Source: Marinosulfonomonas sp.
GTDB taxonomy: Bacteria > Pseudomonadota > Alphaproteobacteria > Rhodobacterales > Rhodobacteraceae
Reading direction: 5' to 3'
NCBI GenBank assembly: GCA_026989405.1
Contig: JALSJL010000026.1
Coordinates: forward strand, 1-6,344
DNA: 6,344 bases
Shown: in pieces, positions 1 to 5,561 of the stretch
Position numbering within the stretch: the first letter of the stretch is position 1
Layout: every line of letters begins with the position of its first letter
Notes under the pieces: model-generated
Seen by the model: the letters and a program-made list of their open reading frames with translations, nothing else
The model's database searches: none
What the model was told of the DNA's origin: nothing
Position numbers and translations under genes: made by a program

Positions 1-21
1 CGAAGCATCCGAACAATACCC

Positions 22-29
22 AGGGGGGG
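22..29 (+). promoter_or_regulatory. Ribosome binding site deciding the TTG start of the ATPase gene
   Basis: The run AGGGGGGG ends six bases before the TTG at 36, with no ATG or GTG in frame between it and the window edge. This spacing supports TTG as the start. The upstream frame is open to base 3, so this is a preference and not proof. Confidence 0.5.
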
Positions 30-35
30 CCGGCA

Positions 36-1133
36 TTGGCTGGACAGACAAGCAACGGCGCATTCGTCGAATTCGATCGGGTGCAGAAAAGCTATGACGG
101 GGAAGTTCTGGTCGTGAAAGACCTGAACCTTGCCATGCCACAGGGCGAGTTCCTGACGATGCTCGGCCCGTCCGGCTCTGGCAAGACCACCTGCCTGATG
201 ATGCTGGCAGGGTTCGAAACCGCCACCAACGGCGAAATCCGGCTGGGTGGGGAAGAGATCAACGACATCCCGCCGCACAAGCGCGGCATCGGCATGGTGT
301 TCCAGAATTACGCGCTGTTTCCGCACATGACGGTGAATGAAAACCTGTCGTTTCCGCTGGAAGTGCGCGGCATGGGCAAGGACGAGCGCGAGGCCAAGGT
401 GAAACGCGCGCTCGACATGGTGCAGATGGGAGAGTTCGGCAACCGCCGCCCGGCGCAGCTTTCGGGCGGGCAGCAGCAGCGCATCGCGCTGGCGCGCGCG
501 CTGGTGTTCGACCCCGAACTGGTGCTGATGGACGAGCCGCTCGGCGCGCTCGACAAGCAGCTGCGCGAGCACATGCAGTATGAAATCAAGCACCTGCACG
601 AAAACCTCGGCATCACTGTGGTCTATGTCACGCACGACCAGTCCGAGGCGCTGACCATGTCGGACCGGGTGGCGGTGTTCAACGATGGCGTGATCCAGCA
701 GCTGGCCCCGCCCGCCGATCTGTATGAACGGCCGGAAAACAGTTTCGTGGCCCAGTTCATCGGTGAAAACAACAAGTTGACCGGAACCGTCAAATCGGTC
801 GAGGGCGAGACCGTCACTGTTGAACTGCCCGGCGGTGCCACCTGCCGGGCGTTGGCGGTCAACAGCGGCGGGGTGGGCAGCGAAACCCTGATCTCGATCC
901 GCCCGGAACGTGTGATCATCGGCGCGGCCCAGGACGCCAACAGCGCTGAAGCCAAAGTGGAAGAGCTGATCTATCTTGGCGATCACATCCGCTGCCGCCT
1001 GAATGTTTACGGCAATGACGAATTCATCGTGAAAGTGCCCAACTCGGGCATCGCTTCGCAGGGGCTGTCCGTGGGCGAAACCACCACGATCAGCTGGACG
1101 ACCGAAGACGCGCGGGCACTGAACCCGCTTTGA
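36..1133 (+). CDS. ABC transporter ATP-binding protein, PotA-like (polyamine-type importer)
   Basis: This is the ATPase of an ABC importer; as a dimer on the cytoplasmic face of the two permeases it would hydrolyse ATP to drive uptake. The 365-residue protein shows every nucleotide-binding motif in order: Walker A GPSGSGKTT (44-52), Q-loop Gln90 in VFQNYALFP, signature LSGGQQQR (142-149), Walker B LVLMDEP (162-168), D-loop GALD (170-173) and H-loop His200. From about residue 245 a C-terminal regulatory part of the TOBE type follows, as in PotA/FbpC/UgpC proteins, and the length fits that group. The start is a TTG with the purine run AGGGGGGG (22-29) six bases upstream. The frame stays open to the window edge, so a start further upstream cannot be excluded. 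It is the first visible gene of a five-gene operon; the binding-protein gene follows after 70 bases. The ATPase assignment is firm; the substrate class comes from the family and neighbours. Confidence 0.93.
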   Translation: MAGQTSNGAFVEFDRVQKSYDGEVLVVKDLNLAMPQGEFLTMLGPSGSGKTTCLMMLAGFETATNGEIRLGGEEINDIPPHKRGIGMVFQNYALFPHMTVNENLSFPLEVRGMGKDEREAKVKRALDMVQMGEFGNRRPAQLSGGQQQRIALARALVFDPELVLMDEPLGALDKQLREHMQYEIKHLHENLGITVVYVTHDQSEALTMSDRVAVFNDGVIQQLAPPADLYERPENSFVAQFIGENNKLTGTVKSVEGETVTVELPGGATCRALAVNSGGVGSETLISIRPERVIIGAAQDANSAEAKVEELIYLGDHIRCRLNVYGNDEFIVKVPNSGIASQGLSVGETTTISWTTEDARALNPL

Positions 1134-1142
1134 TGATCTGAT

Positions 1143-1187
1143 GCCGGGGCGGGAGAGCCGCCCGGGCGCGATATGCAGTTCGCTGCA
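1143..1187 (+). promoter_or_regulatory. Two tandem hairpins in the ATPase-binding protein gap
   Basis: Two RNA hairpins fill the 70-base gap ahead of the binding-protein gene. The first pairs 1143-1152 with 1158-1167: nine pairs, nearly all G-C, with one G-G mismatch and a five-base GAGAG loop. The second pairs TGCAG (1174-1178) with CTGCA (1183-1187) around a TTCG tetraloop. Neither is followed by a T tract, so they are unlikely to be simple terminators. They end just before the ribosome binding site GGGAG (1193-1197). A role in mRNA processing or in 5' protection of the downstream message is an inference. Confidence 0.45.
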
Positions 1188-1203
1188 CAAATGGGAGAAG
1201 AAA

Positions 1204-2274
1204 ATGAAGAAAACACTCATCCTGACAACCGCATTGGCCGGCTTTGCCTTTGCGGCAACGGCCCAGGAGGTCAACGTGATGTCCTGGGGCGGGGCTTACA
1301 CCAAGAGCCAGGTGGAAGCCTACGGCAAGCCCTTCACCGCTGAAACGGGTATCAAGGTCAACTGGATCGATGCCGACAACCCGGCAACCCCGATCAAGGC
1401 GCAGGTCGAAGCGGGCAACGTCACGATTGACGTGGCCGACGTTGAATATTCCGACGCGATCCGCCTGTGTGACGAGGGGCTGCTGGAAGAAATCGACCAT
1501 TCAATGCTGCCGCCCGCGCCCGATGGAACACCGGCCGAAGAGGACTTCCTTGAAGGGGCCCTGACCGACTGCGCCGTGGCCAATATCGTCTGGTCGACCG
1601 TGATGGCCTACAACACCGACAACGTGAACGGACAGCCGACCTCGATCGCCGACTTCTTCGACACCGAGAAGTTCCCGGGCAAGCGGGGCCTGCGCAAGTC
1701 GGCCAAGGCGACGCTCGAAATGGCGCTGATGGCTGACGGCGTTCCGGCCGGCGAGGTCTATGACATGCTGGAAACCAAGGAAGGCGTCGATCGGGCTTTT
1801 GCCAAGCTTGACACCATCAAGGATGACATCATCTGGTGGGAAGCCGGTGCGCAACCGCCGCAGCTTCTGGCTGACGGCGAGGTGGTCATGTCCACCGCCT
1901 ACAACGGCCGCATCTTCAACGCAGCCGTGGCCGAAGGCCAGCCGTTCGAGATTGTCTGGGACGGTCAGATCCTTGACTATGACCTGTTCGTGGTTCCCAA
2001 GGGCGCGCCCAACAAGGACAACGCCATGAAGTTCATCGCGTTCGCCACCGACACCCAGCGTCTTGCCGACCAGGCAAGCTGGATTTCCTACGGTCCGGCC
2101 CGTCGTTCGTCGGGGGCTCTTGTGGGCAAATATGTTGACGGCAAGACCGAGATGGCGCCGCACATGCCGACTTCGGAAGCCGCGCTCAAGAATGCGCTGG
2201 TCAATAACTTCGAGTTCTGGGCGGATCGCGACACGGACCTGAACGAGCGGTTCAACGCCTGGCTGTCGAACTGA
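1204..2274 (+). CDS. Periplasmic substrate-binding protein of a PotD/PotF-like ABC importer
   Basis: This 356-residue protein would capture the ligand in the periplasm and hand it to the permease pair. Residues 1-20 form a typical Sec signal peptide: KK, a hydrophobic core, and an ATA cleavage site before Gln21. The mature start VNVMSWGGAYTKSQ and the later WNG-like segment TAYNGRIF (231-238) and LDYDLFVVPKGAPN (257-270) match the COG0687 spermidine/putrescine-type binding proteins. The length is normal for that group. Two cysteines, Cys89 and Cys123, are the only ones in the mature protein and could form a disulfide. The ATG at 1204 is chosen because GGGAG (1193-1197) lies six bases upstream and the signal peptide begins there; the frame extends upstream to 1141 but that extension is not signal-like. 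It lies between ATPase and permease genes. The exact ligand is unknown: polyamine is the family default, but aromatic contact positions of PotD appear altered here. Confidence 0.92.
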   Translation: MKKTLILTTALAGFAFAATAQEVNVMSWGGAYTKSQVEAYGKPFTAETGIKVNWIDADNPATPIKAQVEAGNVTIDVADVEYSDAIRLCDEGLLEEIDHSMLPPAPDGTPAEEDFLEGALTDCAVANIVWSTVMAYNTDNVNGQPTSIADFFDTEKFPGKRGLRKSAKATLEMALMADGVPAGEVYDMLETKEGVDRAFAKLDTIKDDIIWWEAGAQPPQLLADGEVVMSTAYNGRIFNAAVAEGQPFEIVWDGQILDYDLFVVPKGAPNKDNAMKFIAFATDTQRLADQASWISYGPARRSSGALVGKYVDGKTEMAPHMPTSEAALKNALVNNFEFWADRDTDLNERFNAWLSN

Positions 2275-2284
2275 CCTGAAACCG

Positions 2285-2310
2285 GGCGGCGCGGGTTTTC
2301 TCGCGCCGCC
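2285..2310 (+). promoter_or_regulatory. Perfect 9-bp intercistronic hairpin after the binding-protein gene
   Basis: GGCGGCGCG (2285-2293) pairs perfectly with CGCGCCGCC (2302-2310) around an eight-base loop. It starts 10 bases after the binding-protein stop and ends before the DUF1330 ribosome binding site. No T tract follows (GACACATG), so it is not a standard Rho-independent terminator. Such hairpins behind binding-protein genes are known, as in the maltose operon, to protect the upstream message from 3' decay or to reduce downstream expression. Applying that here is an inference. Confidence 0.6.
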
Positions 2311-2330
2311 GACACATGCGGAGGGGATCC

Positions 2331-2621
2331 ATGCCAAAGGGCTACATGATCGGGCATATCACGGTGCAAAACCCTGATGAATATGCCGAATACGTCCGGG
2401 CCGACACGCCGATCGTCGAGCGGTTCGGTGGCCGTTTTCTGGTGCGTGGCGGGCAATGCGAAACCCCTGAAACCCCGGTCAAAGATCGCCATGTGGTGAT
2501 CGAATTCCCCGACTACGAGACAGCGCGAGAATTTTACTACAGCGACGACTATCAGAAGGTTGCGGAAATCCGCAAAGCCAACGCCGTCAGCGACATCGTC
2601 ATCGTCGAGGGCACTGAATGA
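2331..2621 (+). CDS. DUF1330 domain protein inside the transporter operon
   Basis: This small cytoplasmic protein of 96 residues matches the DUF1330 family over its full length. Family-like parts are the opening GYMIGHITVQNPDEYAEYV (4-22), the GGRFLVRGG segment (33-41), the VVIEFPDYETAREFYYSDDY stretch (55-74) and the closing DIVIVEG. DUF1330 proteins adopt a ferredoxin-like alpha/beta fold of the dimeric alpha-beta barrel type, and no general reaction is established. There is no signal peptide or membrane segment. The ATG at 2331 is preferred over one at 2316 because GGAGGGG (2320-2326) sits just upstream of it. Its stop codon overlaps the start of the next permease gene (ATGA, 2618-2621), which suggests coupled translation. 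Position suggests a role in handling the imported compound, or as an accessory factor, but neither is shown by sequence. Confidence 0.88.
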   Translation: MPKGYMIGHITVQNPDEYAEYVRADTPIVERFGGRFLVRGGQCETPETPVKDRHVVIEFPDYETAREFYYSDDYQKVAEIRKANAVSDIVIVEGTE

Positions 2622-3907
2622 ATGACGCTGCCGCCAACGCCGCCAAAGCCGCCAGCCCGGAAATGTCCGACGACCATCTGACCACGGCCGATGGCCGCCC
2701 GCTGAAAGTGGCCCTGGCCGAAGCCCAGGCCAAGGCGCGCCGTCGGGCCTTTCTGCTGGTGTTGCCGCTTCTGGCCTTCATCCTGGTGTCGTTCGTTTTC
2801 CCGATTACCCAGCTTCTTTATCGCTCGGTCTACAACCCGGCCTTTTCCGACAACATGCCGGCGCTTGTGCAGTGGTTTTCCGAAAACTCCGACAGCACCG
2901 AGCCGGGCGAAGACGCTTTCGCGGCTCTTGCCTCCGACCTGAAATCGCTCAGGGAAAACAAGACCGCCGGCATCGTTGGCACGCGCGTGAATTATGACCT
3001 GCCTGGCTCGCGCTCGCTGTTCACCAAATCGGCCCGAAAGGCCAGCAAGCTGGAGCCGCCTTACCGCGAGGCCATCCTGGACATCGACGAAGACTGGGCT
3101 GACCCGCTCTTGTGGCGCGTCATGCGCACGGCCTCCTCACCGATTACCGGCAGCTTCTACCTCGCCGCTCTCGACCGCACACGCGATGCAGAGGGCAACA
3201 TCCAGCCGGTTGCCGAGGAACGACAGGTCTACATCAAGCTGTTCAAGCGCACTCTGTTCCTTTCGGCACTGATCACCCTGACCACCCTGATCCTCGGGTT
3301 TCCGGTGGCGCATTTGCTGGCCACCCTTCCGCTGCGCCAGTCCAACCTGCTGATGATCTTCGTGCTGCTGCCGTTCTGGACCTCGCTGCTGGTGCGCACC
3401 ACCTCCTGGATCGTGCTGCTGCAAAGCCAGGGCGTCATCAACAATGTGATGGTCGCCACTGGTGTGCTCGATGACGAAAGCCGCATCCAGATGATCTACA
3501 ACCAGACCGGCACGATCATCGCCATGACGCATATCCTGCTGCCCTTCATGATCTTGCCGCTTTATTCCGTCATGCGCCCCATCGATCCCTCTTATGTGCG
3601 TGCCGCCCGCAGCCTTGGCGCGTCCAGCTGGACGGCGTTCCGCCGCATCTACCTGCCGCAAACCGTGCCCGGTGTCGCCGCCGGCGCGCTGCTCGTCTTC
3701 ATCCTTGCCGTTGGCTACTACATCACCCCGGCGCTGGTTGGCGGCTCAAATGGCCAGCTGATTTCCAATCTGATCGCCTTCCACATGCAGAAATCGCTGA
3801 ACTGGTCGCTGGCCGCAGCCCTCGCAGCGCTGTTGTTGGGCGGGGTCCTGATCCTCTACTGGCTCTATGACCGGCTGATCGGCATCGACAACCTGAAGCT
3901 CGGATAG
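2618..3907 (+). CDS. ABC transporter permease, PotB-like, with enlarged first extracytoplasmic loop
   Basis: This inner-membrane permease of 429 residues forms half of the translocation channel. An N-terminal cytoplasmic stretch of about 43 residues is rich in Ala and charge. TM1 spans about 44-66 and is followed by a long hydrophilic segment of about 140 residues (67-207). Five further membrane segments lie near 212-236, 244-266, 298-318, 351-374 and 397-417. The ATPase-contacting EAA-type loop is at about 328-347 (RAARSLGASSWTAFRRIYLP), with the conserved Gly334 and the I-x-L-P ending. E. coli PotB is about 275 residues, so this protein is roughly 150 longer, mainly in the first extracytoplasmic loop and N-terminus. 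The start overlaps the DUF1330 stop by four bases. There is no internal frameshift. Permease identity is firm; what the large loop does is unknown. Confidence 0.92.
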   Translation: MNDAAANAAKAASPEMSDDHLTTADGRPLKVALAEAQAKARRRAFLLVLPLLAFILVSFVFPITQLLYRSVYNPAFSDNMPALVQWFSENSDSTEPGEDAFAALASDLKSLRENKTAGIVGTRVNYDLPGSRSLFTKSARKASKLEPPYREAILDIDEDWADPLLWRVMRTASSPITGSFYLAALDRTRDAEGNIQPVAEERQVYIKLFKRTLFLSALITLTTLILGFPVAHLLATLPLRQSNLLMIFVLLPFWTSLLVRTTSWIVLLQSQGVINNVMVATGVLDDESRIQMIYNQTGTIIAMTHILLPFMILPLYSVMRPIDPSYVRAARSLGASSWTAFRRIYLPQTVPGVAAGALLVFILAVGYYITPALVGGSNGQLISNLIAFHMQKSLNWSLAAALAALLLGGVLILYWLYDRLIGIDNLKLG

Positions 3908-3920
3908 TCCCATGGCGCTC

Positions 3921-3954
3921 CTTTTCATCTTGCCGAAAATACTCCCGCCGGAGG
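3921..3954. repeat. Candidate Rhodobacteraceae-type intergenic repeat element
   Basis: The 87-base gap between the two permease genes contains a block with the core CTTTTCATCTTGCCGAAAAT followed by ACTCCCGCCGGAGG. Read on the other strand it is CTCCGGCGGGAGTATTTTC followed by GGCAAGATGAAAAG. From memory, intergenic stretches of the type GAGTATTT...AAGATGAA recur in many Rhodobacteraceae genomes, often next to short GC-rich inverted repeats like the CTCC-CGCC-GGAG here. Only one copy is in this window, so its repetitive nature cannot be shown here. Confidence 0.4.
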
Positions 3955-3994
3955 CATCCGCCCCCGCCCAACCCACAACGCAGAGGTAACCCGG

Positions 3995-4906
3995 ATGGCC
4001 CTTCCCAAACACGCATCCACCCTCGAACGGGTCTGGCACTACACCTACCTCGTGATCTGCGCGCTGATCTTCCTGTTCCTGATCGCACCGATCCTGATCG
4101 TGATCCCGCTTTCGTTCAATGCCGAGCCGTATTTCACCTTTACCGAAAAGATGCTCAAACTCGACCCGACCGGATACTCCACGCGCTGGTATGACCTGCT
4201 GATGACCTTTGGCATGATCGACCCGGATCGCACACGCGATGCGTCCTGGTGGGCGGATTTCTGGGCCAACTCGTCCTGGATGCGCGCCGCCAAGAACTCG
4301 GTGATCATCGGATTTTTCGCGACCATCCTCGCGACTGCATTGGGCACGCTTGCCGCTCTTGGCCTGTCGCGCGCTGAAATGCCCGCGCGCCGGATGATCA
4401 TGGCGATCCTGATTTCACCGATGATCGTGCCGATCATCATCACTGCCACGGGCCTTTTCTTTTTCTACTCGATGAGCGGGCTGGCCAACACTTACCTGGG
4501 CATCATCCTGGCCCATGCGACCTTGGGCATCCCCTTCGTGATCATCACCGTCACGGCCACTCTGGTTGGGTTCGACCAATCGCTGACGCGCGCAGCAGCC
4601 TCGCTTGGTGCATCGCCGCAGACGACCTTTTTCAAGATCACCATGCCGCTGATCCTGCCCGGCGTCATATCGGGTGCGCTCTTTGCCTTTGTCACCTCGT
4701 TCGACGAGGTCGTGGTCGTGCTGTTTGTGGCGGCCCATGACCAGCAGACAATCCCGCGGCAGATGTGGAATGGCATCCGTGAACAGATCAGCCCGGCAAT
4801 TCTTGCCGTGGCCACGATCCTTGTGGTCATCTCGACCCTGTTGCTGACCACCATCGAACTCTTGCGCCGCCGTTCCGAGCGGCTGCGCGGGTTGTCGCCG
4901 GGGTAG
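3995..4906 (+). CDS. ABC transporter permease, PotC-like
   Basis: This is the second inner-membrane permease subunit, 303 residues, expected to pair with the preceding PotB-like subunit. Membrane segments are visible near 17-39, 101-124, 132-158, 167-190, 222-245 and 268-289. The EAA-type cytoplasmic loop is at about 199-218 (RAAASLGASPQTTFFKITMP), with Gly205 and the final I-x-M-P. The segment SFDEVVVVLF (235-244) is typical of PotC-type subunits. The loop between TM1 and TM2 is about 60 residues and Trp-rich (WWADFWANSSW, 85-95), making the protein some 40 residues longer than E. coli PotC (264). The ATG at 3995 has AGAGG (3982-3986) eight bases upstream. The gene closes the operon, with a terminator about 40 bases downstream. 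Unlike the other junctions, an 87-base gap precedes it. Confidence 0.93.
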   Translation: MALPKHASTLERVWHYTYLVICALIFLFLIAPILIVIPLSFNAEPYFTFTEKMLKLDPTGYSTRWYDLLMTFGMIDPDRTRDASWWADFWANSSWMRAAKNSVIIGFFATILATALGTLAALGLSRAEMPARRMIMAILISPMIVPIIITATGLFFFYSMSGLANTYLGIILAHATLGIPFVIITVTATLVGFDQSLTRAAASLGASPQTTFFKITMPLILPGVISGALFAFVTSFDEVVVVLFVAAHDQQTIPRQMWNGIREQISPAILAVATILVVISTLLLTTIELLRRRSERLRGLSPG

Positions 4907-4947
4907 GGCATGGCCCGCTGGCTGCAACAATGGCTGCGGCAAAAAGG

Positions 4948-4974
4948 AAAACGCGCCCCGAGGGGCGCGTTTTT
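4948..4974. terminator. Bidirectional Rho-independent terminator between convergent genes
   Basis: ACGCGCCC (4951-4958) pairs perfectly with GGGCGCGT (4963-4970) around a CGAG tetraloop. A-rich sequence lies on the left (AAAAAGGAAA, 4941-4950) and TTTT follows on the right (4971-4974). On the + strand it ends the transporter operon 42 bases after the last permease. On the - strand the stem is followed by TTTCCTTTTT, so it can also end the convergent gene that stops at 5015. Confidence 0.87.
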
Positions 4975-5014
4975 CGATGGTTCTGCCGGCGGTTCTTCCG
5001 GCCCGAAAACTGTG

Positions 5015-5347
5015 TCAGGCAGCTTCGGCTTGTTCGGCGGCGGCGGCCGCTGCGTTGCGGCGTTCGCTTTCCTCGCGCGACAGCGCGACCGAGGTGCGCA
5101 CGCCCTTGCCGACAAATTCCATCAGCCCGCTGACCACCCGTTCGTTCGGGTCGATCCCGGCGCATGACAACACTTCACGCCCATCGCGTGAGCGTGCCCA
5201 ACGGGCGATCTGCTCTGGCCCGTTGCCATATTTTTTATCGTCGGCGATTGCATCATCCAGCGCGGCCAGCACAACGGCTGCGAAGAGTTTTCGCGCGCGT
5301 GCGCCCTGTTCGTGGTTGAATGCGGTGCCGTCAACAAAATCAGCCAT
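5015..5347 (-). CDS. Conserved small protein of unknown function, DUF6280-like
   Basis: This 110-residue soluble protein begins MADFVDGTAFNHEQGARARK. It continues with an Ala-rich helix (KLFAAVVLAALDDAIADD) and a conserved-looking core (KKYGNGPEQIARWARSRDGR, then EVLSCAGIDPNERVV), and ends in an Ala/Glu-rich tail. I recognise it as the DUF6280 type seen across Rhodobacterales, but I know of no established function. No signal peptide, membrane segment or catalytic motif is evident; one cysteine is present in VLSCAGID. The ATG at 5347 is chosen over an in-frame ATG at 5374 because AAGG (5358-5355 on this strand) lies seven bases before it. The gene converges on the transporter operon, sharing its terminator, and is divergent from efp across a 214-base gap. 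Confidence 0.82.
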   Translation of the reverse strand: MADFVDGTAFNHEQGARARKLFAAVVLAALDDAIADDKKYGNGPEQIARWARSRDGREVLSCAGIDPNERVVSGLMEFVGKGVRTSVALSREESERRNAAAAAAEQAEAA

Positions 5348-5400
5348 TCGTTTTCCTTGTTCTTGCTCTTGCACTTTCGTGGCGTTGCGTCCTTATGACA

Positions 5401-5457
5401 GGTCTTGACCGATTCGGGTATCCCATTTGGGAATACCTCATATGCGCCAAGCGCATA
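5401..5457. promoter_or_regulatory. Cluster of three inverted repeats in the divergent efp / DUF6280-like intergenic region
   Basis: Three short palindromes follow one another. GGTC-TT-GACC is at 5401-5410. GGTATCCC (5417-5424) pairs with GGGAATACC (5429-5437) with one bulged A, and contains the palindrome TCCCATTTGGGA (5421-5432). TATGCGC (5441-5447) pairs perfectly with GCGCATA (5451-5457). A 7-base direct repeat GACCGAT flanks the set (5407-5413 and 5462-5468). They may be protein-binding sites or leader RNA structures. I found no convincing -10/-35 pair for the - strand gene. Confidence 0.4.
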
Positions 5458-5490
5458 GCTCGACCGATGCAGACACATGATCTAGTCGTC

Positions 5491-5519
5491 TTGCACCCCC
5501 TGCCTTGCGAATATATAGG
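5491..5519 (+). promoter_or_regulatory. Candidate sigma-70-type promoter of efp
   Basis: TTGCAC (5491-5496) and TATAGG (5514-5519) are separated by 17 bases, the optimal spacing for a housekeeping promoter. The overlapping hexamer TATATA (5512-5517) is a closer match but at 15 bases. A start near 5525 would give efp a leader of about 35-40 bases. The surrounding AT-rich patch stands out from the GC-rich background. Confidence 0.45.
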
Positions 5520-5561
5520 TCGCGTCATACGCAATGCAACTTTTCGCCACGGTTCAGCCTC

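Noticed and set aside
1141..1203. N-terminal extension of the binding protein by 21 residues
   Set aside because: The extension would bury the signal peptide, and a good ribosome binding site lies just before the ATG at 1204.
2285..2310. Hairpin after the binding-protein gene as a Rho-independent terminator
   Set aside because: There is no T tract after the stem and the operon plainly continues, so a stabilising or attenuating role is more likely.
1501..2337. Open frame of 278 codons on the - strand across the binding-protein gene
   Set aside because: Antisense to a clear binding protein with signal peptide; the product resembles no family I know and is Arg/Gly/His-rich as expected of a shadow.
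3912..3989. 25-codon open frame filling the gap between the permease genes (MALLFILPKILPPEAS...)
   Set aside because: No ribosome binding site precedes its ATG, and it overlaps the repeat-like element, which explains its sequence better.
4910..5167. Open frame on the + strand after the last permease, beginning MARWLQQWLRQ
   Set aside because: It runs through the bidirectional terminator and then antisense through the DUF6280-like gene; it has no family resemblance.
5405..5436. TTGACC (5405-5410) with GAATAC (5431-5436) as an efp promoter
   Set aside because: The spacing of 20 bases is too long and the second hexamer is poor; the pair at 5491/5514 is better placed.
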